In this document: in pieces, positions 15,745 to 23,661 of the stretch
Layout of the letters: every line of letters starts with the position of its first letter
How positions within the stretch are numbered: the first letter of the stretch is position 1
Origin: Lachnospiraceae bacterium UBA7110
GTDB lineage: Bacteria; Bacillota; Clostridia; Lachnospirales; Lachnospiraceae
Length of the DNA: 24,589 nucleotides
Assembly (NCBI GenBank): GCA_002492295.1
Contig: DKYC01000100.1
Span: 1-24,589, forward strand
Direction of reading: 5' to 3'
The notes under the pieces: generated by a model
What the model was told of the DNA's origin: nothing
The model's database searches: none
What the model saw: the letters and a program-made list of their open reading frames with translations, nothing else
Position numbers and translations under genes: made by a program

Positions 15745-16833
15745 TTAATCTTCAGTCTTTCCTCCGTTTTGCCGCAAACCGCGGTATTCGGCACACGACA
15801 TTCCTGCAATTTCCTGCAAATCCGCATCCATCATCATTGCAACAAGTCCCTTAAAGTCCACCTTTCTCTTCCATCCAAGCTCTTTCTCCGCCTTTGCCGG
15901 ATTTCCCCACAGAAATTCCACCTCCGCCGGACGGTAAAATTCCGGATTCACATCCACAAGCAGCTTTCCGGTCTCGCTGTCATATCCTTTCTCATTGACG
16001 CCCTTGCCTTCCCAGCGGACTTGAATGCCAAGCTCTAAGAATGCCGCCTCGACAAACTGGCGGACAGTATGCGTCTCATTGGTGGCAAGCACATAATCCC
16101 CGGGAACTTTCTGCTGAAGCATCAGCCACATGCCTTCCACATAATCACCTGCAAATCCCCAGTCCCTCTTTGCGTTCATATTTCCAAGCGAAAGCCTGTC
16201 CTGTTTTCCCGCAATAATATTTGCAATAGCAAGTGTTATTTTTCTTGTCACGAAATTCTCACCGCGCCTTGGCGACTCATGGTTAAACAAAATACCATTG
16301 CAGGCATAGATATTATAGGACTCCCTGTAATTTACGGTAATCCAGTAAGAATAAAGCTTTGCCACGCCATAAGGGCTCTTCGGGTAAAAAGGTGTCGCCT
16401 CACTCTGCGGTGCCGTCTCGGGAAGTCCGCCAAACAGTTCCGATGTGGATGCCTGATAATACCGGCAGTTTCCGCCGTTGACACGGATTGCCTCCAAAAG
16501 CTTTAATGTACTGACACCCGTAGCGTCCGCGGTATATTCCGGCACCTCAAAAGACACGCCGACATGCGACTGTGCCGCAAGGTTATAAACCTCCGTCGGC
16601 CGGATTTCCGCAATAATCCGCATCAAATTGGACGAATCCGTCGTGTCCGCAAAGTGCAGGAAAAACTTTACCTTATAATAATCCGAATTGATTAAGTGAT
16701 CAATTCTCATTGTATTGGAAATGCTGTGACGGCGGATTAATCCGTGAACCTCGTATCCCTTTTCCAGCAGAAACTCTGCAAGATAAGAACCGTCCTGACC
16801 TGTGATTCCTGTTATTAACGCAATATTGTTCAT
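15745..16833 (-). CDS. gmd: GDP-mannose 4,6-dehydratase
   Basis: This enzyme catalyses the first step from GDP-D-mannose to GDP-L-fucose, forming GDP-4-keto-6-deoxy-D-mannose with bound NADP. It is 362 residues long, close to the usual length. The cofactor motif GITGQDG is at 9-15. GLIRRHSISNT at 31-41, NLAAQSHV at 84-91 and ASTSELFG at 128-135 are typical. The catalytic Tyr155/Lys159 pair lies in SPYGVAKLYSYW. NHESPRRGENFVTRKIT is another strong family signature. It is followed by fcl and preceded by the rmlD-like gene. GDP-fucose is not the only possible end product (GDP-rhamnose-type branches exist), but the neighbouring fcl makes it the likely one. Confidence 0.97.
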   Translation of the reverse strand: MNNIALITGITGQDGSYLAEFLLEKGYEVHGLIRRHSISNTMRIDHLINSDYYKVKFFLHFADTTDSSNLMRIIAEIRPTEVYNLAAQSHVGVSFEVPEYTADATGVSTLKLLEAIRVNGGNCRYYQASTSELFGGLPETAPQSEATPFYPKSPYGVAKLYSYWITVNYRESYNIYACNGILFNHESPRRGENFVTRKITLAIANIIAGKQDRLSLGNMNAKRDWGFAGDYVEGMWLMLQQKVPGDYVLATNETHTVRQFVEAAFLELGIQVRWEGKGVNEKGYDSETGKLLVDVNPEFYRPAEVEFLWGNPAKAEKELGWKRKVDFKGLVAMMMDADLQEIAGMSCAEYRGLRQNGGKTED

Positions 16834-16877
16834 CCTAAAAACCGTATTCCTTTCCTTTTAATATCCTTACCAACATT

Positions 16878-17735
16878 TTACATGTTCTTTATATATTCTG
16901 CAATTGCTTTTTCCCAGTCAGCAAACTGATGGTTTGTCGTGAGCTTCAGCATATAATTTTCCAGTACGGAATAAGAAGGTCTTGGCGCGACAACTCCCGT
17001 TGTGTTTTTTTCATATTCCTCACTCGTCACCGTCACAACCTCCGTTGATTTCCCCGCAAGACGGTAAATCTCGCGCGTAAAATCCGCCCAGTTTGTAATT
17101 CCCTCACAGGTTCCATGAAACAGCCCGTAATTGTCCGTCGGCAGCAGATGCGCAATTGCCTTTGCCAGCTCATCTGCGCTTGTCGGAGAGCCAAACTGGT
17201 CGCCGACCACGGTCACTTTGTCATGTGTCCCGGAAAGTCCCAGCATGGTTCTCACAAAATTCCTGCCGTCACCGTACAACCATGCCGTACGTACAATAAA
17301 CCAGTCCTTCGCGAATTCCTTCACGAACTGTTCCCCTGCAAGCTTTGTTTTTCCGTAAACCGCTTCAGGGTTAGGAGTGTCAAACTCTGTATAGGGCTTT
17401 GATGCATGTCCGTCAAACACATAATCCGTTGAAACATGCATCAGCTTCGCTCCTGCCCGCGTTGCGGCAATGCTTAAGTTCCTGGGACCTATCGCATTAA
17501 TCCGGTACGCATTGTCCACGTCCGTCTCGCATCCGTTTACGTTCGTGTGCGCCGCGCAGTTAATAATCGCATAAGGTCTGACTGCATCCACAAATTTCAA
17601 AACCGCTTCAATGTCCGTGATATCCAGATCCTGCACATCCGTATTGACACACTCATATTCACTGCTGCCTCCGTACACCTGGTTTATCGCCCTGCCAAGC
17701 TGCCCGTTTGCGCCTGTCACAATCAGTTTCTTCAT
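16878..17735 (-). CDS. rmlD: dTDP-4-dehydrorhamnose reductase-like NAD(P)-dependent reductase
   Basis: This is a short-chain reductase of the RmlD family, which in the standard pathway reduces dTDP-4-keto-L-rhamnose to dTDP-L-rhamnose. It has 285 residues. The Rossmann motif GANGQLG is at 8-14, INCAAHTNVNGCE at 58-70, HVSTDYVFDG at 100-109 and the catalytic Tyr127/Lys131 in YGKTKLAGEQF. These match RmlD closely. It is the first gene of the glycan operon, with GGAAGGAG about 12 bases before the ATG. rmlA, rmlB and rmlC are not in the window, so the partner genes must lie elsewhere if rhamnose is made. A related reductase with another nucleotide-sugar substrate cannot be ruled out. Confidence 0.9.
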   Translation of the reverse strand: MKKLIVTGANGQLGRAINQVYGGSSEYECVNTDVQDLDITDIEAVLKFVDAVRPYAIINCAAHTNVNGCETDVDNAYRINAIGPRNLSIAATRAGAKLMHVSTDYVFDGHASKPYTEFDTPNPEAVYGKTKLAGEQFVKEFAKDWFIVRTAWLYGDGRNFVRTMLGLSGTHDKVTVVGDQFGSPTSADELAKAIAHLLPTDNYGLFHGTCEGITNWADFTREIYRLAGKSTEVVTVTSEEYEKNTTGVVAPRPSYSVLENYMLKLTTNHQFADWEKAIAEYIKNM

Positions 17736-17834
17736 AAATAAGCCTTGCTCCTTCCCTTAATTCTACTTTCCCTGTTTTTTGTTTTTTTATGCAGTACGTC
17801 CAACCCGAACATGCAAAAAGCGTCTTACGTTAAA
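17736..17834. other. Spacer between the housekeeping and glycan operons, expected promoter region
   Basis: This spacer separates the HPr terminator from rmlD and is the only sizeable gap upstream of the glycan operon, so the operon's promoter is expected here. The minus strand has an A-rich run and a TAGAAT close to the ribosome binding site, but I see no convincing -35/-10 pair and no Spo0A-box match. No gene fits in it. Confidence 0.4.
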
Positions 17835-17862
17835 ATAGCCCGAACGGTCTCATCCGGGCTAT
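17835..17862 (-). terminator. Probable Rho-independent terminator after the HPr gene
   Basis: An eight-base perfect inverted repeat (ATAGCCCG and CGGGCTAT) flanks a 12-base loop. On the minus strand it begins three bases after the HPr stop and runs into TTTAACG. The T-run is short, so termination may be partial. In the opposite direction there is no T-run. Confidence 0.7.
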
Positions 17863-17865
17863 CCC

Positions 17866-18129
17866 TTACTCGCCAAGTCCGTCCTCAATCACCTTAACAA
17901 CTGCCGCTAAAGCGCTCTCCTCGTCCTCGCCCTCACAAAAAATCTCAATTTCATCGCCGCTTTTTACACACGCTCCAAGCACGCCGAGCACGCTCTTCGC
18001 ATTTGCCGTACTTCCGCGGAATTTAAAGGTTACCAGCGACTTAAACTGCATTGCCTCCTTGCAGAGAATCCCCGCCGGACGCAGATGCAGCCCTGTCGGA
18101 TTCTTAATTACTACCTTCTGGCTTACCAT
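17866..18129 (-). CDS. ptsH: HPr family phosphocarrier protein
   Basis: This is an 87-residue HPr. His15, the site phosphorylated by enzyme I, lies in NPTGLHLRPAG at 10-20. Ser46, the regulatory site of HPr kinase, lies in AKSVLGVLGA at 44-53. Both are present, so it is a true HPr-like protein rather than Crh, which lacks His15. I chose the ATG at 18129 because GGAGGG stands five bases upstream; a longer reading from 18168 would overlap the end of glmM. It follows glmM by 45 bases and ends at the probable terminator. Whether this is the organism's main PTS HPr or a regulatory paralogue cannot be told, as no enzyme I gene is nearby; the symbol is given on family grounds. Confidence 0.9.
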   Translation of the reverse strand: MVSQKVVIKNPTGLHLRPAGILCKEAMQFKSLVTFKFRGSTANAKSVLGVLGACVKSGDEIEIFCEGEDEESALAAVVKVIEDGLGE

Positions 18130-18134
18130 AAAAT

Positions 18135-18140
18135 CCCTCC
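18135..18140 (-). promoter_or_regulatory. Ribosome binding site GGAGGG deciding the HPr start
   Basis: GGAGGG on the minus strand lies five bases before the ATG at 18129. It rules against the longer in-frame start at 18168 and gives a normal 87-residue HPr. Confidence 0.85.
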
Positions 18141-18163
18141 TATCGTATATTGCACAAACCTTG

Positions 18164-18178
18164 CACATTCTGTATCAG
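18164..18178. repeat. 15-base direct repeat, downstream copy holding the glmM stop
   Basis: CACATTCTGTATCAG (plus strand) is repeated exactly at 18184-18198, with an offset of 20 bases. This copy contains the glmM stop codon (TGA on the minus strand, 18175-18177) and extends into the spacer before the HPr gene. Confidence 0.85.
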
Positions 18179-19524
18179 AACATCACATTCTGTATCAGCT
18201 CCGCAAGCTCCCTTGCTTCCTTTTCAATCAACGCCTGGTCTTTGCCCTCTATCATCACGCGGACAAGAGGCTCCGTTCCCGAAGGACGAATCAGCACCCT
18301 GCCCTCACCTTCAAACTTCGCGTTCACGCGTGCTATCGCCTCCGCAATCTCGGCATACTCCATATAACTTTCCTTCTTATGATTTGGCACGCGCGCACCG
18401 TAAAGCGCCTGCGGAAGCACCGTCATGATTGATGCAAGCTCCGAAAGCGGTTTTCCTGTCTCCACCATGACCTGTAGCAGATGAAGCGCACTCAAAAGAC
18501 CGTCTCCCGTCGTATTTTCATCCAGGAAAATAATGTGTCCCGACTGCTCACCGCCAAGATTTGCCCCAATTTCAATCATCCGCTCCAGCACATACCGGTC
18601 GCCAACCTTGGTCTGCTCAATCTTCATGCCGTTTTCCTTCCCCATCATGAAAAATCCGAGATTGCTCATCACCGTCGCGACAATCGTATTGTCCTTAAGC
18701 TGTCCCTTAGTCTTCATATGGTTTCCGACAATCGCCATAATCTCATCGCCGTCCACCTGTTTTCCGTTTTCATCCACCGCAAGCAGTCTGTCCGCATCCC
18801 CGTCAAATGCCAGTCCGACACACGCCTTCTCATAGACCACGCGTGCCTGCAGCTCGCCCATATGTGTCGAACCGCAGTTCGCATTGATATTCGTACCATC
18901 CGGATTATTATGGATTGCAACGACCTCCGCCCCAAGCTCTTTTAGCGTCTCCACGGACGTGTAATAGGACGCGCCTTCCGCACAGTCCACCACGATTTTC
19001 ATTCCCTTCAAATCAACCGGAACCGCCTGGACGGAATGATTGATATATTCCTCCCTTGCATCTGTACGATACTTGATTTTTCCTACGCTTGGACCGGTCG
19101 GAAACTGGACATCCTTCATCCCGCTGCGGATGAGTTCCTCAATCTCGTCCTCAAGCGCATCCGGAAGCTTAAAACCGTTCCCGTCAAAAAACTTAATACC
19201 GTTAAACTCAACCGGATTGTGCGAGGCAGAAATTACCACACCCGCATCCACCCTGTATTTCTTCGTAAGATATGCAATCGCCGGCGTCGGAATCACACCC
19301 ACGTACACCACATTTGCACCCACCGAGCACGCGCCCGCCATCAATGCGTTCGCAAGCATATCACCTGATATTCTTGTATCACAGCCCACCATAATCGTCG
19401 GCTTGTGCTCCTTTTCCTTCGAAAGCACATATGCCCCCGCCTGCCCAAGCTGCATTGCAAGCATTGGTGTCAGTTCATCATTTGCCACGCCTCTTACTCC
19501 GTCCGTTCCAAAAAGTCTTGCCAT
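18175..19524 (-). CDS. glmM: Phosphoglucosamine mutase
   Basis: This enzyme interconverts glucosamine-6-phosphate and glucosamine-1-phosphate, the step leading to UDP-GlcNAc for peptidoglycan and other glycans. It is 449 residues long, the usual size. It begins ARLFGTDGVRGVAN. The phosphoserine loop ISASHNP is at 98-104 with the active Ser101, the metal-binding DGDADR at 241-246, and the phosphate-binding RPSGTEPLVRVMIEG near the C-terminus. GGAGG precedes the ATG by about nine bases. It follows cdaA and cdaR, the classic Firmicute order; in other species CdaA, CdaR and GlmM interact and GlmM can restrain CdaA. Its last codons are part of a 15-base direct repeat. Confidence 0.97.
   Translation of the reverse strand: MARLFGTDGVRGVANDELTPMLAMQLGQAGAYVLSKEKEHKPTIMVGCDTRISGDMLANALMAGACSVGANVVYVGVIPTPAIAYLTKKYRVDAGVVISASHNPVEFNGIKFFDGNGFKLPDALEDEIEELIRSGMKDVQFPTGPSVGKIKYRTDAREEYINHSVQAVPVDLKGMKIVVDCAEGASYYTSVETLKELGAEVVAIHNNPDGTNINANCGSTHMGELQARVVYEKACVGLAFDGDADRLLAVDENGKQVDGDEIMAIVGNHMKTKGQLKDNTIVATVMSNLGFFMMGKENGMKIEQTKVGDRYVLERMIEIGANLGGEQSGHIIFLDENTTGDGLLSALHLLQVMVETGKPLSELASIMTVLPQALYGARVPNHKKESYMEYAEIAEAIARVNAKFEGEGRVLIRPSGTEPLVRVMIEGKDQALIEKEARELAELIQNVMF
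18184..18198. repeat. 15-base direct repeat, coding copy at the glmM 3' end
   Basis: This is an exact copy of 18164-18178. On the minus strand it encodes LIQNV near the glmM C-terminus. Five bases separate the two copies. Confidence 0.85.
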
Positions 19525-19544
19525 TTTTCTTTTTCCTCCAACCT

Positions 19545-20933
19545 TTATTCATTCACCTGACTGCCCGCGCCCTCCGAGCTGTTTTCCTCATTCTCTTCTT
19601 CGTCCTCTTCCCGTTCGCTCAAAATGACCGTCAGCGCGTATGCATTGTCTGTCTTGACCTTAAGCCCCTCCGGAAGTTTAAAATCAAACACAATTTCTCC
19701 CGTATAAGTGCCTGCCTCCCATGATTCCATTCCAAGTCCCGAAAATACCTTATCCATGTCAATCACGCCAATCACGCTGTTCTCGTCAACCGCGTCGACA
19801 GCCGCCTTTGTACCTGAAATCCGTACCCTGAACCGCGTATTGTCCCTGTTTTCAAACTCGTCGATTACTGCGTCCATATTCTCCGGTTTCTCATGGATTC
19901 CGAATCCTATCGCAAAGTTTCTCGACGGAATCATCAGTTCCTTCGTCTCAACCGGTTCTATTTCGACCTTAACATTCACATTTCCGCTAAAGCTGCTATC
20001 CGCAAGCTGTGTTCCAATGGGCAGATACTTCTTGATATTAATCATGGAAGTTACATCATCGGTCTTTCCCTCCAGACTTAACGCAGGATCCGAAACCGTA
20101 ACTTTTGTCACTGCATCAAGCACAGACCTTCTGCCTGCAATCCATACAGTTTCCGGCTCGCTCATAATCGTGCCGTTTGCAATATACCCCTGCTCCGGTT
20201 CATCCGCAATGCTGTACTCAATCGGAACCTCCTTCGTCGCAAGAATCGTAACGGCGACGTTAACCGTCGAAATATTCATTTTAATCGAGTTACTCTTAAT
20301 GTCCTTTCCTTCCGCGTCGTAAAGCTTCAGCTCCACATTCGTATTGATATCCGAAGAATATCCGTCAATGCTTGCCACCGCGTCAACATGGTCTATCTGG
20401 TTAATCAGCGATTCCGGTCCGGAAAGACGCACAATATTCTGACTCGGCGTGACGCTGCCCACGATGTATCCTTCCGCAGGCTCTCCGCTTGTCGATGTAT
20501 TGATAATCATCTGAATGCGTTTCATATCCTCAATCGAAAGCTTTACGCTGTCAATATTGGTTTTAAACTCCAGTTCGGAATTGTTTCTCGTGCTGGAAAC
20601 TTCAATGCCAATGGTGTTCATGAAGGTAAGCTCCTCCATATCCGCCACCGCCCTGATATTTTCCTTTGTAATATAGCGCAGCACGGAACGTTTTCCCGTT
20701 ACCCTTACGTTCACAGTGCCCGTATTATCAATGATTTCATAAACCTTCCCGCTATTGGTAATCTCATCCTCATTGAGAATTTCAACCGGAATATTGTTAA
20801 ACGGCATTGTTTCAAGCGGGTCGTTAATATTATTTACCACGAACCACAGACCTACAGACACAATAACCGCCAAAATCTTTAATCCGATATTGTTTGTAAT
20901 CAGAGCAGTGAGTTTGCGAATTTTACTTTTCAT
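19545..20933 (-). CDS. cdaR: CdaR, YbbR-domain regulator of the diadenylate cyclase
   Basis: This is a 462-residue membrane-anchored protein. A single N-terminal helix lies at about 14-34, after a basic start MKSKIRKL. The extracellular part holds four YbbR-like repeats, roughly at 45-125, 135-215, 235-320 and 330-430. They are recognisable by recurring V.V.G....V..I pairs such as VRVTGKRSVL, VRLSGPESLI, VWIAGRRSVL and VRISGTKAAV. The tail after about 440 is very acidic (EREEDEEENEE) and looks disordered. CdaR binds CdaA through the membrane and adjusts c-di-AMP synthesis in the species studied. Its start overlaps the end of cdaA by 11 bases, so translation is probably coupled; glmM follows after 20 bases. 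Confidence 0.93.
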   Translation of the reverse strand: MKSKIRKLTALITNNIGLKILAVIVSVGLWFVVNNINDPLETMPFNNIPVEILNEDEITNSGKVYEIIDNTGTVNVRVTGKRSVLRYITKENIRAVADMEELTFMNTIGIEVSSTRNNSELEFKTNIDSVKLSIEDMKRIQMIINTSTSGEPAEGYIVGSVTPSQNIVRLSGPESLINQIDHVDAVASIDGYSSDINTNVELKLYDAEGKDIKSNSIKMNISTVNVAVTILATKEVPIEYSIADEPEQGYIANGTIMSEPETVWIAGRRSVLDAVTKVTVSDPALSLEGKTDDVTSMINIKKYLPIGTQLADSSFSGNVNVKVEIEPVETKELMIPSRNFAIGFGIHEKPENMDAVIDEFENRDNTRFRVRISGTKAAVDAVDENSVIGVIDMDKVFSGLGMESWEAGTYTGEIVFDFKLPEGLKVKTDNAYALTVILSEREEDEEENEENSSEGAGSQVNE

Positions 20934-21798
20934 CCTTAGCCCTGCCTTTCCATAGCCTGCGTTTCTTTTCCTCCGTATCCTTATTTTGTATCATGTGAAG
21001 CTTCTCCTTAAGCCCGTTTGCGTCCAAATTCCGGTACAAACGTCCCTCATACGTAACGCTGACATTTCCCGTCTCCTCCGACACGATAATAGTGAGCGCG
21101 TCCGTTGCCTCCGATATTCCAACGCCCGCACGGTGCCTTGTTCCAAGCTCCTTGCTGATTTCCATATTGTCCGAAAGCGGCAGATAGCAGGTCGCGGACA
21201 CAATTCTGTTTCCGCGTATAATCACAGCGCCGTCGTGAAGCGGCGTATTATGTTCAAATATATTAATAATCAGCTGGCTGGAAATAAGTGCATCCACTTC
21301 AATGCCCGTTCTTTCATACTCTGTCAGCAGCACATTCTGCTCAATCACCATGAGTGCGCCCGTCTTTACCTTGCCCATCTCAAAGCTTGCCTTTACAAGA
21401 TCGTTTACCGTTTTATCCGAAAAGCGCTCCTCCGCCGCCTTTTCAAACGGCATCACGCCCGAAATAAAGCTCTTTCGTCCAAGCTCCTCCAAAGCACGCC
21501 TCAGCTCCGGCTGCAGGATAACAATCACCGCAATCACCGCAATGCTTAAGACGTTTTCCACAATCCATATAATTGTGTTCATCTCAAACAGGATTGCAAA
21601 CAGAATAAAGACGAGTATCATGATGATACCCTTCATCAATACCCACACCTTTGTATGCTTTACCCATGCCATGATATGATACAGCAAAAAGGATATAATG
21701 ATAATTTCCACTATATCCTCCCATCTGATACTCAAGCCCTGCAAAGATAATGATGTAAAATATGAACTTAAACGTTCCGAAATTATGTTTGTGTTCAT
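20923..21798 (-). CDS. cdaA: CdaA diadenylate cyclase
   Basis: This membrane enzyme joins two ATP into c-di-AMP, a signal that controls potassium, osmolyte and cell-wall balance. From the ATG at 21798 it is 291 residues. Three membrane helices (about 28-46, 53-72 and 77-96) precede the DAC domain. The DAC domain carries the catalytic motifs DGA at 189-191 (LHDGAVII) and RHR at 221-223 (GTRHRAGVG), plus IVSEETG further on. A TTG at 21807 is also in frame and would overlap the upstream gene's stop; the ATG, five bases after that stop and preceded by GAGGG and GAGG, seems better. The C-terminus is highly basic (KKRRLWKGRAKDEK). The gene lies in the conserved cdaA-cdaR-glmM order. Confidence 0.96.
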   Translation of the reverse strand: MNTNIISERLSSYFTSLSLQGLSIRWEDIVEIIIISFLLYHIMAWVKHTKVWVLMKGIIMILVFILFAILFEMNTIIWIVENVLSIAVIAVIVILQPELRRALEELGRKSFISGVMPFEKAAEERFSDKTVNDLVKASFEMGKVKTGALMVIEQNVLLTEYERTGIEVDALISSQLIINIFEHNTPLHDGAVIIRGNRIVSATCYLPLSDNMEISKELGTRHRAGVGISEATDALTIIVSEETGNVSVTYEGRLYRNLDANGLKEKLHMIQNKDTEEKKRRLWKGRAKDEK

Positions 21799-21803
21799 TT
21801 TCC

Positions 21804-22781
21804 TCAATCCCTCTTATGCTGCCCGGGATTCTGACCGGACACTCTGACTGCTTTTTCAGGCACTCTGATTGTCTTAACACGCTTTTTCGGTGCGGCAACC
21901 GTGTTTTTCGGAACCGCCTTCACATAATAATAATATTCGTCATCTTCAAACTGCACCCGTTCCGTCCTTGAATAGTCCACATTAAAGACGAAAAACTCAA
22001 GTGCCTTTGCCACTGCTACCGCAACAAGATTTCCGATGATCAATCCGATAATGGAAAGATTTGTATTATACATCAAATCACCGAACAGCAATACCAGAAT
22101 ATCCAAAAGCGCACCCGTGATAATCGCAATTGTCCATGCGTAATCAACATTCAGTCTTCTGATAAAATAAACTACAATCAGTGTAACCGCAAATGCTGCA
22201 ATTGTTACAAACATTGCCTTATTTCCCAAAAGACCGTCTATCACATACCGGAATTTTTCAAGCGCGCCGTCCTCCTCAAAGGTACTGAGCACAGATGCGC
22301 TGGCATTCATATAATCCAGCATCCAATATACAACCGTTCCGCTCACCACGGACACAACCGAAAAAGGTGTTCCCACAAGTCCCACAGCCAAAGGAATAAC
22401 ATATGGTATTTTCAGGACAAAACAGATTGGGGTCAGGATAACCACAAGCGTATCCTTTGGCGAAAACCGAAAGTAAAGGATAAACAAAAGCAAAAATACC
22501 GCAAGTGCCACAAGCGCGCATTCCATGGAAAACTTATAAAGATGCCCCAGCGTCACAAGCGCCCCGGTAAAAACGATAAAATTTGCGGGCAGAAAGGAAC
22601 ACATCAGCGACAAAACCAACACTACCGCAAAATTTTTGAGTTCACTCATATAACCGATTGAACCGTTTATCACCAGTAATGTGACCAATGCCAGCAAAAA
22701 CTTACCCGCAGGCGTGATATACAACTCATATTTACTATAAAATTTCTTCAACTGTTCTCTAAAAACCAACAGGCCGGTCAT
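21804..22781 (-). CDS. Unrecognised polytopic membrane protein upstream of cdaA
   Basis: I do not recognise this 325-residue protein. About eight to nine hydrophobic segments can be seen, approximately at 26-44, 50-62, 66-80, 86-104, 110-124, 127-150, 188-207, 215-234 and 241-262. Short loops include RFSPKD at 105-110 and GNKAM at 186-190. The cytoplasmic-looking tail begins with an acidic, tyrosine-rich patch (FEDDEYYYYVKAV, 278-290) and ends in a basic stretch (PKKRVKTIRVPEKAVRVSG). The organisation resembles a membrane channel or scaffold more than a transporter with known motifs; no ATPase or enzyme motif is visible. Its stop is five bases before the cdaA ATG, so the two are very likely co-translated, and a functional link with c-di-AMP signalling is a reasonable guess. 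Confidence 0.8.
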   Translation of the reverse strand: MTGLLVFREQLKKFYSKYELYITPAGKFLLALVTLLVINGSIGYMSELKNFAVVLVLSLMCSFLPANFIVFTGALVTLGHLYKFSMECALVALAVFLLLFILYFRFSPKDTLVVILTPICFVLKIPYVIPLAVGLVGTPFSVVSVVSGTVVYWMLDYMNASASVLSTFEEDGALEKFRYVIDGLLGNKAMFVTIAAFAVTLIVVYFIRRLNVDYAWTIAIITGALLDILVLLFGDLMYNTNLSIIGLIIGNLVAVAVAKALEFFVFNVDYSRTERVQFEDDEYYYYVKAVPKNTVAAPKKRVKTIRVPEKAVRVSGQNPGQHKRD

Positions 22782-22807
22782 AATAATCCTCTCTTCAGTC
22801 CCAAAAA

Positions 22808-23206
22808 TCAGCGCTTGCCTTCCCTGTCATAAAGATATGCAAGCTTTTTCAGGTTATTATAATATATTTTCAGGCTTTTCCTGGCCCTTGTATAGCGGTA
22901 CGTATACACACCATACGAAATAATGCCGTAAACAGCCACAAAAATCAGATAGTCAATGATAACGGATTTTCCAAATTCAAACAGATCCATCTTGTATAAA
23001 TCTGTCATAAACACTTCAAAATCGTACATAATAAACAAACCAAACAATATGCAGAAGGCAATACTCGCATTAATCAGGGAACGGATTACCTGCAGCGCAA
23101 TATAATCCCCCCTGAAATAACTGCCGATAGAAACGTTTTTCCTACCCTCGTTTTCCTCATAGCATGCCATTTTGGTCATCAGCTTTATTCTCTCTTCGTT
23201 TAACAT
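22808..23206 (-). CDS. Small two-helix membrane protein, unknown function
   Basis: This is a 132-residue protein I cannot assign. A polar N-terminus (MLNEERIKLMTKMACYEENEGRKN, given here only as its first 24 positions being mostly charged) is omitted in detail; hydrophobic helices lie at about 42-62 and 86-106, joined by an acidic loop. The C-terminus is basic and tyrosine-rich (RYTRARKSLKIYYNNLKKL), which fits a cytoplasmic end under the positive-inside rule. It sits 11 bases after the YvyF-like gene and 26 bases before the larger membrane protein, all in one direction, so it probably belongs to the same transcript as cdaA. No catalytic motif is visible. Confidence 0.75.
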   Translation of the reverse strand: MLNEERIKLMTKMACYEENEGRKNVSIGSYFRGDYIALQVIRSLINASIAFCILFGLFIMYDFEVFMTDLYKMDLFEFGKSVIIDYLIFVAVYGIISYGVYTYRYTRARKSLKIYYNNLKKLAYLYDREGKR

Positions 23207-23217
23207 AGCATCCTTCC

Positions 23218-23634
23218 TTATATATCACGATCAAGAAAGCGCATCTTATTTCCAGTAGACTGCGGCTTTTTAGGCTGCTCAATAACCTTTTTGGGCTTCT
23301 CCATCACGCTCGAAAGGTTGTTCGTCATCTCACGCTTGCACTTCTCACAGTATTTTCCTGACCGGATCATTGCCCCGCAGTTCTCGCAGGGAATCTTAAC
23401 AGGCGAATCCTCCGTAAACTCAAGACGGTCCTCCCGGATCCACTGTTTAATCTGGCTGACCTCAACCTCACATGCCTCCGCGACCTCCATGATATCAGCC
23501 ATACGGTTCTCCCTGATATATTTTTTCACCTCCTGAAAGGACTTCTCAAGCGCATCCTTGCACGCCGGGCAAATCGGTGCACCCATAATGTGATTAAAAA
23601 GCTTCCCGCATTTTCTGCAATTTCTTACGTTCAT
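23218..23634 (-). CDS. yvyF: YvyF-like (flagellar-operon-associated) zinc/HTH protein
   Basis: This is a 138-residue protein of the YvyF family. Two four-cysteine zinc-ribbon-like sites are visible: Cys6, Cys9, Cys22 and Cys25, then Cys83, Cys86, Cys96 and Cys99. Between them DIMEVAEACEVEVSQIKQWI (48-67) has the shape of a MerR-like helix-turn-helix. The tail is basic and proline-rich. In Bacillus subtilis yvyF lies directly after comFC and before flgM, and here it directly follows the ComF gene, 27 bases away. No flagellar gene follows, so a flagellar role in this organism is unsupported. Its molecular function is not established; the domain structure suggests nucleic acid binding. Confidence 0.82.
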   Translation of the reverse strand: MNVRNCRKCGKLFNHIMGAPICPACKDALEKSFQEVKKYIRENRMADIMEVAEACEVEVSQIKQWIREDRLEFTEDSPVKIPCENCGAMIRSGKYCEKCKREMTNNLSSVMEKPKKVIEQPKKPQSTGNKMRFLDRDI

Positions 23635-23661
23635 TCCGTACCCTCCATTTTCACTATCGTC

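Noticed and set aside
17767..17790. TAGAAT on the minus strand and nearby A-rich run as a promoter for the glycan operon
   Set aside because: No acceptable -35 element stands at the right distance, and the start point would fall almost on the ribosome binding site. A promoter is expected in this spacer but I could not place it.
19040..19627. Plus-strand open frame of 195 codons opposite glmM
   Set aside because: It lies antisense to a clear GlmM, has no recognisable domain and reads as a codon-bias shadow. The similar plus-strand frames at 19708-20322 and 20986-21549 opposite cdaR and cdaA were rejected for the same reason.
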